Shown here: positions 34,506 through 43,261 of the stretch, in pieces
Numbering within the stretch: the first letter of the stretch is position 1
How the letters are laid out: each line of letters starts with the position of its first letter
From: an uncultured Oscillospiraceae bacterium
GTDB lineage: Bacteria > Bacillota > Clostridia > Oscillospirales > Ruminococcaceae
Assembly: GCA_934513685.1 (NCBI GenBank)
Contig: CAKSWY010000010.1
Coordinates: 1-64,000 of the forward strand
Reading direction: 5' to 3'
Length of the DNA: 64,000 nt
Made by a program: the position numbers and the translations under genes
The notes under the pieces: model-generated
What the model was told of the DNA's origin: nothing
What the model saw: only the letters and a program-made list of their open reading frames with translations
The model's database searches: none

Positions 34506-35313
34506 CCGTCCCATCGGCGTATTTGATTCCGGCCTGGGCGGCCTGACCGCCGTGCGCGAACTGCGGCGCATTCTGCCCGGCGAGGACATCATCTATTTTG
34601 GCGACACCGGCCGCGTGCCCTACGGCACCCGAAGCAAGGAGACCATCTGCCAGTACACCCGGCAGGACATTGCCTTCCTGCTCTCCAAAAAGGTCAAGTT
34701 TCTCATGGCGGCCTGCGGCACCGTGAGCAGCACCTTCCCCAGCGCCGAGGCCTGCCGCCTGCCGGTGCCCTTTGCGGGCGTGGTGGGGGCCGCGGCCCGG
34801 GCGGCGGCTGCCGCCACCCACACCGGGCGCATCGGCGTCATCGGCACCCCGGCCACCGTGCGCAGCGGCAGCTACGCCGGCGTGCTGGAAGAGCTGGTTC
34901 CCGGCGTGGAGATCACCGCCCAGGCCTGCCCGCTGTTCGTGCCTCTGGTGGAGAACGGCTATGTGGAGCCGGACAACGAGGTGACCACGCTGGTGGCCCA
35001 CCAGTATCTGGACCGGGTGAAGGCCGCGAATGTGGACACCCTCATCATGGGCTGCACCCACTACCCCCTGCTGGCCCCCATCATCGCCAAGGTGATGGGC
35101 CCCGGCGTGACCCTCATCGACCCCGGCAAGGAGACCGCGCTGGCCGTGCAGGACGCGCTGGAGGCGCTGGAGCTGACCAGCAGCCGCACCGAGGGCGGCA
35201 AGGCGGAGTTCTACGTGAGCGACACCGCCGAGAGCTTCCAGTCTGCCGCCCAGCTGTTCCTGGGGCAGTACGCAGGCGGCCCGGTGGATCAGGTACCCAT
35301 TGAAAAATACTAA
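34498..35313 (+). CDS. murI: Glutamate racemase
   Basis: A 271-aa enzyme supplying D-glutamate for peptidoglycan. IGVFDSGLGGLT is the N-terminal substrate loop, and the two catalytic cysteines are in AACGTVSS (Cys73) and MGCTHYPLL. The first site normally reads ACNT; here Asn is replaced by Gly. The enzyme otherwise looks complete. Translationally coupled to ddl. Confidence 0.9.
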   Translation: MDNRPIGVFDSGLGGLTAVRELRRILPGEDIIYFGDTGRVPYGTRSKETICQYTRQDIAFLLSKKVKFLMAACGTVSSTFPSAEACRLPVPFAGVVGAAARAAAAATHTGRIGVIGTPATVRSGSYAGVLEELVPGVEITAQACPLFVPLVENGYVEPDNEVTTLVAHQYLDRVKAANVDTLIMGCTHYPLLAPIIAKVMGPGVTLIDPGKETALAVQDALEALELTSSRTEGGKAEFYVSDTAESFQSAAQLFLGQYAGGPVDQVPIEKY

Positions 35314-35357
35314 GGCAGTGCCGCGGCATTGCCCCAAGCAAAGGCATAGTAAAAGAC

Positions 35358-35795
35358 ATGAACGAGGAATATCTCATCAAGATCCGGGGCAGCATGGAGC
35401 AGGATGGCCAGACCCCGACAGACCCCATTGAGCTGATGACCCGCGGCAGCTTTGTGCGCAAGGGCAGCAGCTACTACATCACCTACAAGGAAACCGAGGC
35501 CACCGGCTACGCCGGCTGCACCACCACCCTGAAAATCGCCGAGGACGGCAGCCGGGTGGCCATGCTGCGCTTCGGCCCCACCCCCAGCCAGCTGATCATC
35601 GAGAAGGGCACGCGCCATCTGTGCCACTACGAGACCGGCTACGGCAGCATCACCCTGGGCGTGGCGGCGGACGAGATCGTGCAGGAGCTTGGCCCCGAGG
35701 GCGGGCACGCCCGTTTCTCCTATGTGCTGGACTCCGGCAACGAGGAACTGATCAGCCGCAATCTGGTGCAGGTCACGGTCACGCCGGTGCGGTAA
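35358..35795 (+). CDS. DUF1934 family protein
   Basis: A 145-aa beta-barrel, lipocalin-like protein of the DUF1934 (YwiB) family: IKIRGSMEQDG, SYYITYKETEATGY and a C-terminal SRNLVQVTVTP strand. The family commonly sits directly upstream of argS in Firmicutes, as here. Function unknown. Confidence 0.8.
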   Translation: MNEEYLIKIRGSMEQDGQTPTDPIELMTRGSFVRKGSSYYITYKETEATGYAGCTTTLKIAEDGSRVAMLRFGPTPSQLIIEKGTRHLCHYETGYGSITLGVAADEIVQELGPEGGHARFSYVLDSGNEELISRNLVQVTVTPVR

Positions 35796-35880
35796 CCCCC
35801 GCCGGGCCGCCTGCATGGACTTATAAAAACGGATAAGACACACCCCCGCGTAAAAACCATTCGGAGGAATCGAAAAAGCT

Positions 35881-37641
35881 ATGAGTTACGAAAATTACAA
35901 CCCCCGCGCCGCGCTGCTGGCCCAGGCCCGCGACCTGCTGACCCGGGCCGCCCAGGCCGCCATGGCCGATGGCAGCCTGCCCGAGGCCGAGCTGCCCGGC
36001 TTTATTGTGGAGATCCCCGCCGACCCGAAGAACGGCGACGTGGCCAGCAACCTGGCCATGGCCGGTGCCCGCGCCTTTCGCAAAGCCCCCCGTATGATCG
36101 CTGAGGCCATCACCGCCCATCTGCCGGAGCTGACCGGCACCAACTTTGACCGGGTGGAGATCGCCGGCCCCGGCTTCATCAACCTGTATGCCTCCCTGAG
36201 CTGGTTCACCGATGTGGTGCGCGCCGCCAGCGAGAACGAGCAGTACGGCCGCACCGACTTCGGCCAGGGCCTGAAGTACAACGTGGAGTTTGTTTCCGCC
36301 AACCCCACCGGCCCCATGCACATGGGCAACGCCCGCGGCGGCGCCCTGGGCGACTGCCTGGCCGCCGTGCTGGACTGGGCCGGTTACGATGTGACCCGTG
36401 AGTTCTACCTGAACGACGCGGGCAACCAGATCCAGAAGTTCGGCAAGAGCCTGTCGGTGCGCTACCGCCAGCTGTTCCTGGGTGAAGAGGCCTGCCCCCT
36501 GCCCGAGGAGTGCTACCAGGGCGCGGACATCATCGACCGCGCCAAGGCCTTCGCCGAACAGTACGGTGACAAGTACCTGAACGTGGACGAGGCCGAGCGC
36601 AGCAAGGCCCTGATCGATTTTGCCCTGCCCATCAACATCGCCAACATGGAGAAGGATCTGGGCAAGTACCGCATCGCCTACGATGTATGGTTTAAGGAGA
36701 GCACCCTGCACGCCAGCGGTGCCGTGCAGGCCGTGGTGGACAAGCTGCTGGCCAGCGGCGCCTGCTACAAGGCCGAGGACGGCGCCATCATGTACCGCAG
36801 CGCCCAGTACGCCGCCAAGTACGGCACCGTGAACAAGAAAAAGACCGAGGACGGCAGCGAGGAAGAGGCCAAGGACGAGGTGCTGGTGCGCGCCAACGGC
36901 ATTCCCACCTACTTTGCCGCCGACATCGCCTACCACTACAACAAGCTGGCCGTGCGCGGCTTTGAGAAGGCCATCGACATCTGGGGCGCCGACCATCACG
37001 GCCATGTGGCCCGCATGAAGGGCGCCATGGACGCCATTGGCCTGGACGGCGAAAAGCTGGACGTGGTGCTGATGCAGCTGGTCAACCTGATGAAGGACGG
37101 CAAGCCTGTGCGTATGTCCAAGCGCACCGGCAAGGCCATCAGCCTGACCGACCTGCTGGACATGGTGCCCATCGACAGCGCCCGCTTCTTCTTCAACCAG
37201 CAGCAGGCCGCCAGCGCCATGGACTTCGACCTGGATCTGGCCATCAAAGAGGACAGCGACAACCCCGTGTACTATGTGCAGTACGCCCACGCCCGCATCT
37301 GCAGCATCCTGCGCAAGCTGGAGAGCGAGGGCGTGACCTATCAGGGCGCCGAGGGCTGGGCCGGTTACGCCTTCCCCGAGGCCAGCGAGCAGGAGCTGAT
37401 GCGCCTGCTGGCCGCCTTCCCCGCCGAGATCGTGCTGTCCGCCCAGCGGTACGACCCCGCCCGCATCAACCACTACGTCACCGATCTGGCTGGTGCGTTC
37501 CACAAGTTCTACAACAGCTGCCGCATTAAGGACGCTGAACCGCAGGCCCAGCAAGCCCGTATTGCCCTGTGCCTGGGCGCAAAGCACGTCATCTATTCGG
37601 TGCTGAGTATGTTCAAGATCACCGTACCCGAGAGTATGTGA
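35881..37641 (+). CDS. argS: Arginyl-tRNA synthetase
   Basis: A 586-aa class I synthetase. The N-terminal Add-1 domain precedes FVSANPTGPMHMGNARGG (HIGH-type motif HMGN), the MSKRTGKAISL motif corresponds to KMSK, and the C-terminal DALR anticodon-binding domain ends the protein. GGAGG precedes the ATG. Confidence 0.95.
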   Translation: MSYENYNPRAALLAQARDLLTRAAQAAMADGSLPEAELPGFIVEIPADPKNGDVASNLAMAGARAFRKAPRMIAEAITAHLPELTGTNFDRVEIAGPGFINLYASLSWFTDVVRAASENEQYGRTDFGQGLKYNVEFVSANPTGPMHMGNARGGALGDCLAAVLDWAGYDVTREFYLNDAGNQIQKFGKSLSVRYRQLFLGEEACPLPEECYQGADIIDRAKAFAEQYGDKYLNVDEAERSKALIDFALPINIANMEKDLGKYRIAYDVWFKESTLHASGAVQAVVDKLLASGACYKAEDGAIMYRSAQYAAKYGTVNKKKTEDGSEEEAKDEVLVRANGIPTYFAADIAYHYNKLAVRGFEKAIDIWGADHHGHVARMKGAMDAIGLDGEKLDVVLMQLVNLMKDGKPVRMSKRTGKAISLTDLLDMVPIDSARFFFNQQQAASAMDFDLDLAIKEDSDNPVYYVQYAHARICSILRKLESEGVTYQGAEGWAGYAFPEASEQELMRLLAAFPAEIVLSAQRYDPARINHYVTDLAGAFHKFYNSCRIKDAEPQAQQARIALCLGAKHVIYSVLSMFKITVPESM

Positions 37642-37756
37642 TCGGCGGCTTGAAGCTGAGTTTGGCAAACGACGAAGCGGCCAGCGGCCGCCCATGCAGC
37701 CAAAACACCAGAACGCCATAACGTTCTGAAAGCATTTTCAAACGCATAAAACTCAC

Positions 37757-37804
37757 AAAAAAGTCCGGCCCCACGCAAACCCATGCGTGGGGCCGGACTT
37801 TTCT
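37757..37804. terminator. Bidirectional terminator after argS
   Basis: Perfect 17-bp arms (37761-37777 and 37784-37800) with A-run before and T-run after, ending argS and the convergent yerC transcript. Confidence 0.88.
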
Positions 37805-37884
37805 ATTGAGTCCGTTTTACGGAAGCTGCTTTGCCGGTGATCGCACCTAGCTTCACCGGGCCGCGGGCAAAGCCCCGCCGGGCC

Positions 37885-38181
37885 TTACTGCCCCTCTTCG
37901 GTGCGGCTGCGGATGACCGCCTGCAGCTCACCCTCGCCATACTGCAATGCGCGGTTTACCCGGCTGACCGTGGCGCTGCTTGCGCCGGTTTTTTCCAGAA
38001 TGTCCATGTAGCTGGTGCCAGCCTGAAGCAGCCGGGCCACCTCAAAGCGCTGTTCCATGGCCCGCCGCTCGGTGGGCGAGCACAGGTCGTTGAAAAACCG
38101 CTTGCAGCTCTCCAGATCCTTCAGGGTCAGAATGCTCTCGTACAGATCGTCGGACTGACGACGCTCACTGATCGATGCCAT
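37885..38181 (-). CDS. YerC/TrpR-like DNA-binding protein
   Basis: A 98-aa protein of the TrpR-related YerC/YecD family: LTLKDLESCKRFFNDLCSPT, RRAMEQRFEVARLLQAG and the helix-turn-helix TSYMDILEKTGASSATVSRV. It probably represses transcription; the effector is not established. ATG at 38181 follows AGGAGG. Preceded by an extended -10 promoter. Confidence 0.85.
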   Translation of the reverse strand: MASISERRQSDDLYESILTLKDLESCKRFFNDLCSPTERRAMEQRFEVARLLQAGTSYMDILEKTGASSATVSRVNRALQYGEGELQAVIRSRTEEGQ

Positions 38182-38396
38182 TTCGTTTTCCTCCTGTTGC
38201 GGGCAGCACCCACCTGCCGCCGGGCCGGTGCCGCAAATCGCCGTCTGCGCGGGCGGCCCGTCTCTTCCATAGGCACTGCCCGCCTTTTCCTTCTCCGTGC
38301 ACTCCGCCCCATGCCCCGCATTCCGGCCGTGATCCCTCAACGCGGCCGATGGGCACAATTTGGCGGACGCACCGTCTTTTTCCAAACGCTTCTGCA
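38182..38396. other. Leader region before yerC
   Basis: The promoter at 38397-38425 predicts a leader of about 210 nt, GC-rich and without a recognised structured element or small ORF. I see nothing assignable in it. Confidence 0.3.
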
Positions 38397-38425
38397 AGTC
38401 TAGCACAAAGCAGGAACTTTTGCAA
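38397..38425 (-). promoter_or_regulatory. yerC promoter
   Basis: TTGCAA, 17 bp, TAGACT with TGC before the -10 on the minus strand. Confidence 0.7.
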
Positions 38426-38576
38426 GCTGAAGTTTTGTCTAAAATGCCCGATTTGTTTGATTTTCTATGATTTTTCGCTTTTTAGTGTAAAAGTGGGCGG
38501 GCACCAAAAAACGGGCGGCCGCCCACGGAGGCTTGCCGTCCGTTCCTTTTGCGTGCTTTGGCCCGGGCAAAGGCGC

Positions 38577-40349
38577 TCAGCCCTCCGCCAGAACCTGCGA
38601 ATACTTCTTGCGATACTGATTCAGGGCATCGTCGTAGCCCTTGGTGTTGCCGTTGTGCATGGCCTTCTTCAGCGCATGGGGATCCAGCTCGCTGTCGCTC
38701 TCCATGCCCAGCAGGCGGGCGGCGATGTTGCTGCAATGGTCCGAAATGCGCTCCAGGTTGGTCAGCACATCCAGGAAGATGATGCCGCTTTCCAGCTGGC
38801 ACTTGCCGTCTTTCAGGCGCTGGATGTGGCGGGTGCGCAGGGTCTCGCAGATGGTGTCCACGGTCTCCTCCAGCGGCTCCACCTGGGCGGCGGTGGCCGC
38901 GTCTCCGCTGTGCATGGCCTGCACCGTCAGGTCGATGATCTCGCCGATGGCGTCGCCCAGCATCTGAAGCTCCCGCTGGGCCTGGTCGCTGAAGGTCAGC
39001 TCCTTATCCCGCATTTCGGCGGCGCGCTCGGTCACGTTGATGGCGTAGTCGCCAATGCGCTCCACCTCGGTCACGAAGGCCAGCAGGCTGTTCGCCCGGT
39101 GGCTCTCCATCTCGCCCAGCTCCCGGTCGCTGATCTTGATCAGGTAGTTGGTCAGGGTGACCTCCATCCGGTCGATCAGGTCCTCCCGCTGGTTCACCAC
39201 GGCGGCGGCATCGTCTTTATAACCGGCCAGCAGCGGCATGGCGGCGCGGTAGTTGCGGGCGGCACGGGCCGCCATCTTCTCCACCGCGTTCTGGGCCTGC
39301 TGAATGGCCACGGCCGGGCTGGTGAGCAGGCGCTCGTCCAGCACCGGCATGGAGAGATCCTGCTCCTCGCCGGGCTTGTCCCGCACGGTGTGTTCTGCCA
39401 GCCAGATCAGCACCTTGGTGAAGGGGATGAAGCAGATGGTGGCCACCACGCTGGACAGCGTGTGAATGTTTGCAATGCTGCCCTTGTTCAGGATCTCATC
39501 CCAGAAGGGCACGCCGATGGTGCACTTGATGAGGTAAATGCCCGCCAGGAACACCACCGAGCTGATGAGGTTGAAGTACAGGTGGATGACCGCACTGCGC
39601 TTGGCCCCCTTGGACGCGCCCACCGCCGCCACCATCGGGGTGAAGGTGGTGCCGATGTGGGTGCCCAGAATGATGGGAAAGGCGTTGCCCCAGGTGACCA
39701 CGCCGGTACTGGACAGCGCCTGCAGAATGCCCACGCTGGCCGAAGAACTCTGGATTGCCACGGTGACGGCCAGACCGGCCAGCAGGCCCAGAACCGGGTT
39801 CTGGAGCTTGGTGAACAGGTTCACGAACAGCGCCGATTCCCGCAGGCCCGCCACGGCGGATTCCATCTGGAACATACCGGTGAACAGGATGCCGAAGCCC
39901 ATCATGATCTGGCCCAGATTGCGCTTTTTGGGGGCCTTGTAGAACACATACAGGATCATGCCCACAAACGCCACCACCGGCGAGAAGGTCTTGGGCTGAA
40001 TGATGGTCAGCAGCAGGCTGTCGCCGCTGATGTCCGCCAATCGGATAAGCTGACCCGTCACGGTGGTGCCGATGTTGGCGCCCATGATCACGCCCACGGC
40101 CTGAGGCAGGGCCATAATGCCCGAGTTGACCAGACCGATGACGATGACGATGGTACCGGCACTGGACTGAATGATGCCGGTGATGAAGGTACCCAGAAGA
40201 ATGCCCCGGATGGTGGAGGAGGTGAGCTTCTGCAGAATGCTCTGCATCTTTCCGCCCGCGACCTTTTCCAGGCCGGCGCCCATGATGGTCATGCCATACA
40301 GGAACAGCGCCACGCCTCCGGCGAGTTGAATCATATCGGTTATTGTCAA
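38577..40349 (-). CDS. Na/Pi cotransporter with PhoU-like domain
   Basis: A 590-aa protein. The membrane half contains two inverted repeats with the QSS motifs GIIQSSAGT and AIQSSSASVG that mark the NptA/SLC34 family of sodium-phosphate cotransporters; the cytoplasmic half (about 330-590) is a PhoU-like helical domain. The TTG at 40349 (encoding MTITDMIQ) is preferred to the ATG at 40334 because GGAG is seven bases before the TTG. Imports phosphate, with the PhoU part presumably regulatory. Confidence 0.87.
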   Translation of the reverse strand: MTITDMIQLAGGVALFLYGMTIMGAGLEKVAGGKMQSILQKLTSSTIRGILLGTFITGIIQSSAGTIVIVIGLVNSGIMALPQAVGVIMGANIGTTVTGQLIRLADISGDSLLLTIIQPKTFSPVVAFVGMILYVFYKAPKKRNLGQIMMGFGILFTGMFQMESAVAGLRESALFVNLFTKLQNPVLGLLAGLAVTVAIQSSSASVGILQALSSTGVVTWGNAFPIILGTHIGTTFTPMVAAVGASKGAKRSAVIHLYFNLISSVVFLAGIYLIKCTIGVPFWDEILNKGSIANIHTLSSVVATICFIPFTKVLIWLAEHTVRDKPGEEQDLSMPVLDERLLTSPAVAIQQAQNAVEKMAARAARNYRAAMPLLAGYKDDAAAVVNQREDLIDRMEVTLTNYLIKISDRELGEMESHRANSLLAFVTEVERIGDYAINVTERAAEMRDKELTFSDQAQRELQMLGDAIGEIIDLTVQAMHSGDAATAAQVEPLEETVDTICETLRTRHIQRLKDGKCQLESGIIFLDVLTNLERISDHCSNIAARLLGMESDSELDPHALKKAMHNGNTKGYDDALNQYRKKYSQVLAEG

Positions 40350-40510
40350 AAAACCACTCCCATTTTCCGCTTGGGGCGCAGCGGCCTGCGCCGATGAATT
40401 GTGGAACCTGTGGGGAAACATCGGCCCTTTCTGCATCGATGATTCAGAACAGCACATTGTCTGTGTCGGATCATCGACCTTTCCCGTCGAACAAGAGCCG
40501 ATTTGGGTTT

Positions 40511-40540
40511 ATTATACCATCCCGAAGGGGGCGTTTGCAA
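40511..40540 (-). promoter_or_regulatory. Promoter of the Na/Pi cotransporter
   Basis: TTGCAA, 18 bp, TATAAT with TGG before the -10 on the minus strand. Confidence 0.7.
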
Positions 40541-40610
40541 TGTTCTGGTATTCTTTGTGTAAAGTTTTTGTATAGGGCTGCAATACATCCTGAACCGGGA
40601 AAATAAAAAA

Positions 40611-40689
40611 GCATGAGGAACCGGGCCTCACGTGTTAAGACTGCGCGGTCGCACCGCAGCTTAACCAAAGAAAACCCGATTCCTCATGC
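40611..40689. repeat. 79-bp nested palindrome
   Basis: Outer 15-nt arms (40611-40625 and 40675-40689) pair with one mismatch; inner arms GTTAAG/CTTAAC and CTGCG/CGCAG pair as well. On the minus strand it is followed by T6, so it also serves as terminator of the acyltransferase gene. It resembles a mobile palindromic repeat more than an ordinary terminator. Confidence 0.6.
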
Positions 40690-40765
40690 ACAAACGTACA
40701 ATCGCGTATCGATGTTTGCCCGCAAAGCCAGGCATCCTGATTGCCTGTTCTGCTTCAAACCTTCG

Positions 40766-41821
40766 TCATATCTTTTTCAAGAGAGGATTCAGCACGAGCG
40801 AAAACACATAGCTTCCAATACAAACCGCGAGATAGGCCAAAATCCGCTCCTGCATTTTTTCAACGTTCCAAAAATGATAGATCAAAAAAATGAACAGATA
40901 ATGCCCCAGGTACATCCCCAATGTATTTTTGCCAACGCTGCATACAACCCGTGTGAGTGCATTGCGATTCTCAAATTGAATGGTCAACGCAAACATTCCC
41001 AATAGAAAGGCCACCATAAAAATCGAACCGTAATTAAACGCCGGATCATAGGTTACCCCCGTGGATACCGAAATGTAGTATGCCAAGCCAAAGGCAGCCG
41101 GCCAGGATAAAACGCCCAGCACAATGAGCAGAACGCGGGTTGATTTTATGGCCTCCAAATTGTGCCACATGATTCCGCCAAGCATGAAATAGAAAACATA
41201 CCAGCCGTTTCCAATGGGATTCAAGCGATACATGAAATCAATACCGCGAGACAGCATGTCTGTGCCAAATCTTGGGGCAAGAATGTCCCTCACAAATCCC
41301 AGTGTGCGCAGCCCCAACACAAAAAGCGAAACCACGCCAAACAGATACTTATAGAGGTCGTACTTCTCGTTAAACAAATACCACAGCAAAGGATATACAA
41401 GATACACCGCCAGAAGGTTCTGCAAAAACCAGAGCACCCCTGTATATTGCGCCCCTACTTGGATATTCAAAACAGCACGCAGAACATCTTTCAGGGTAAA
41501 TGTGTCCACATTATTGTCCAAGTGCATACCAACGACGGCCAACACGCCGCCCCAAAGGATAAGAACCAGAAAGAGCCTCAGCATTTTTTCCGCATGTGCT
41601 TTGAGGTTCATGTTCTTCTTTTTCAGCAAAAGGAGGCCATTGATCGTAACAAATACAGGCACACCCTCTGAAATAATGCGGAATGCATATTGCAGGAGTC
41701 TGCCTGCGCTATCCGTCTCCATGAACTCCGGTTTCCACAAAGGCACATGGATGGTTATCACCATCAGAATTCCCAATGCCTTCATAAGGTCCAGATTGTC
41801 CATTCTTTTTGTCTGTTCCAT
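40766..41821 (-). CDS. Acyltransferase 3 family membrane protein
   Basis: A 351-aa protein with about ten membrane helices and the family start RMDNLDLMKALGILMVITIHVP, including the functional His. Such enzymes acylate carbohydrates or lipids at the membrane (OafA/WecH type). Clearly AT-richer than its neighbours and flanked by a palindrome, which suggests acquisition by transfer. Confidence 0.78.
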   Translation of the reverse strand: MEQTKRMDNLDLMKALGILMVITIHVPLWKPEFMETDSAGRLLQYAFRIISEGVPVFVTINGLLLLKKKNMNLKAHAEKMLRLFLVLILWGGVLAVVGMHLDNNVDTFTLKDVLRAVLNIQVGAQYTGVLWFLQNLLAVYLVYPLLWYLFNEKYDLYKYLFGVVSLFVLGLRTLGFVRDILAPRFGTDMLSRGIDFMYRLNPIGNGWYVFYFMLGGIMWHNLEAIKSTRVLLIVLGVLSWPAAFGLAYYISVSTGVTYDPAFNYGSIFMVAFLLGMFALTIQFENRNALTRVVCSVGKNTLGMYLGHYLFIFLIYHFWNVEKMQERILAYLAVCIGSYVFSLVLNPLLKKI

Positions 41822-42125
41822 TTCATTCTCCTCGTTTCAGATTTTCTGCCCGCAAGGCCGCTTTGGCAGGAACGGCGGCGGCAAAATCCGCTTCTCCCAT
41901 CAAGCACAGAAAATCCACAGTGGGGGCCGGTGCACTGCCCGATCTGCGCGGATGCGCAGTTTATACGCCCCCTAAAGCAGTATCTATCATACACGAAACC
42001 AGACTGCTTTACAAGAAGAAAAAACACCGCATTTTGTTTTATATTACAGGGCTGCCCTGCCTCTTAGACAAGGAGCAGACCGTTCGTTTGCAAGGGCGGC
42101 TGAGCGCGGCTTCCAAAAGCGCGTC
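41822..42125. other. Gap upstream of the acyltransferase
   Basis: About 300 bases. A minus-strand TATCATACACGAAACC-side sequence and TATGATAGATACTG (about 41980-41995) could hold the acyltransferase promoter. No coding sequence or RNA structure recognised. Confidence 0.3.
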
Positions 42126-42239
42126 TCAGCCCGCCAGCTCTTCCATGGCTTCCCGGGTGTTGTCCGCCGAGAACAGAAACGCCCCCGTGCTGCTGTACAC
42201 CTCCACGTGCCCGCCCACCTGTTTGATGATGCAATCCAT
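42126..42239 (-). CDS. 37-aa hypothetical protein
   Basis: Begins MDCIIKQVGGHVEVYSSTGA and ends TREAMEELAG. GGAGCG lies before the ATG. The pattern (short beta hairpin then helix) looks like a genuine compact protein rather than chance reading frame; I recall no function. Confidence 0.5.
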   Translation of the reverse strand: MDCIIKQVGGHVEVYSSTGAFLFSADNTREAMEELAG

Positions 42240-42377
42240 ACGCTGACGCTCCTTTCCGTGCCGCCTGTCGGTACGCCCCCGGCCCCGCGTTTTGGGGCTT
42301 TCGGGGTGCGCTTTTTCTTTGATGATTGCATTATACAATAATTTAAGTCCCATAATCAGGATTTTCAGCGCGGGCGC

Positions 42378-42415
42378 AAAAAAAGAAAGACTCCCCCTGG
42401 GGAAGTCTTTCTTCT
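42378..42415 (-). terminator. Terminator after the CBS-domain gene
   Basis: AAGAAAGACT and AGTCTTTCTT pair around CCCCAGGGG-type sequence; seven T follow on the minus strand. Confidence 0.82.
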
Positions 42416-42445
42416 GCAAAATTCAATTCAGACAGAACCGGCCGT

Positions 42446-42886
42446 TTACGCCTTGGGCTGGGCCAGAGCCTTTGCCTGCTGCCGCCCGGTCACCTGGCCG
42501 TAGCAGTAGCGGATGATGTCCTTGCGACGGATAAGGCCGATGAAGTTCTTCCGGTCGTCCACCACCGGCACAAAGTTCTGGTTCATGGCGGTGTTCACCA
42601 GCTGCTCCATCCCGGTGGTCACGGGCACCGCCTCGTAATCCTTCCGGCGGGGGATCCGGGTGATGGGCACGTCCTCCGCCGCTTCGATGGACAGTCCCGT
42701 CATGTTCTTGATGCCCCACAGCAAATCGCCCTCGGTGATGGTCCCCACATAGGTTCCATCCCGTGCCAGAACCGGCACCGACGAATAGCGGTGGTACTCC
42801 ATCTTTTCCAGCGTCTGGCGCAGGGTGAAGTCGTCATAAATAAACGCCACATCCTGCTTGGGGGTCAGGAAAAACAATAGATTCAC
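42446..42886 (-). CDS. CBS-pair domain protein
   Basis: A 146-aa protein made of two CBS domains: FLTPKQDVAFIYDDFTLRQT to VGTITEGDLLWGI, and DYEAVPVTTGMEQLVNTAM to FIGLIRRKDIIRYCY. CBS pairs bind adenine nucleotides and act as energy sensors. The GTG at 42886 is chosen because GGAGG is seven bases upstream. No catalytic domain is attached. Confidence 0.8.
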   Translation of the reverse strand: MNLLFFLTPKQDVAFIYDDFTLRQTLEKMEYHRYSSVPVLARDGTYVGTITEGDLLWGIKNMTGLSIEAAEDVPITRIPRRKDYEAVPVTTGMEQLVNTAMNQNFVPVVDDRKNFIGLIRRKDIIRYCYGQVTGRQQAKALAQPKA

Positions 42887-43073
42887 GATGTTGCCTCCCA
42901 ATGTTCCGGGCAAGGCCCGCCCGGCGTTCGTTCTGGTTTCAGTATACCACGCATTGCGCTCCGCTTCATGAAAAACCTGTGAACGCACCCGTTCTTTGCC
43001 CCAAACCGCCCGCATTGCCCCATCCAATCGTCTGTTTTTGTTGCCCGCTGGGCTTTTTCGCCCGTCTTTGCTC

Positions 43074-43102
43074 TGTTCAACCGGGGGCTTTCATGCTATA
43101 CT
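43074..43102 (+). promoter_or_regulatory. Promoter before the 31-aa peptide and lipoprotein
   Basis: TATACT preceded by TGC (extended -10) at 43094-43102, with a weak TGTTCA 17 bp upstream. Confidence 0.45.
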
Positions 43103-43165
43103 ATTGTATATTTTGCCAATTTTGATGCGGCTGTGGCCGCATCCAGCGCATAAGGAGCAAACCAC

Positions 43166-43261
43166 ATGAACATTCCTACCCTCATCGGCATTGTTCTGAT
43201 CGTGACCGGCGTCATCGAGCTGGCCTGGGCCTTCCGCAACGGGCGCGGCCCCAAGCTGTGA
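43166..43261 (+). CDS. 31-aa membrane peptide overlapping the lipoprotein gene
   Basis: MNIPTLIGIVLIVTGVIELA then WAFRNGRGPKL; AAGGAG precedes the ATG. One membrane helix with a basic end. Its stop overlaps the GTG of the following lipoprotein gene, so the two are coupled. Function unknown. Confidence 0.6.
   Translation: MNIPTLIGIVLIVTGVIELAWAFRNGRGPKL

Noticed and set aside
40613..41005. 130-aa plus-strand reading frame starting in the palindrome
   Set aside because: Overlaps the palindrome and the antisense of the acyltransferase; no ribosome-binding site.
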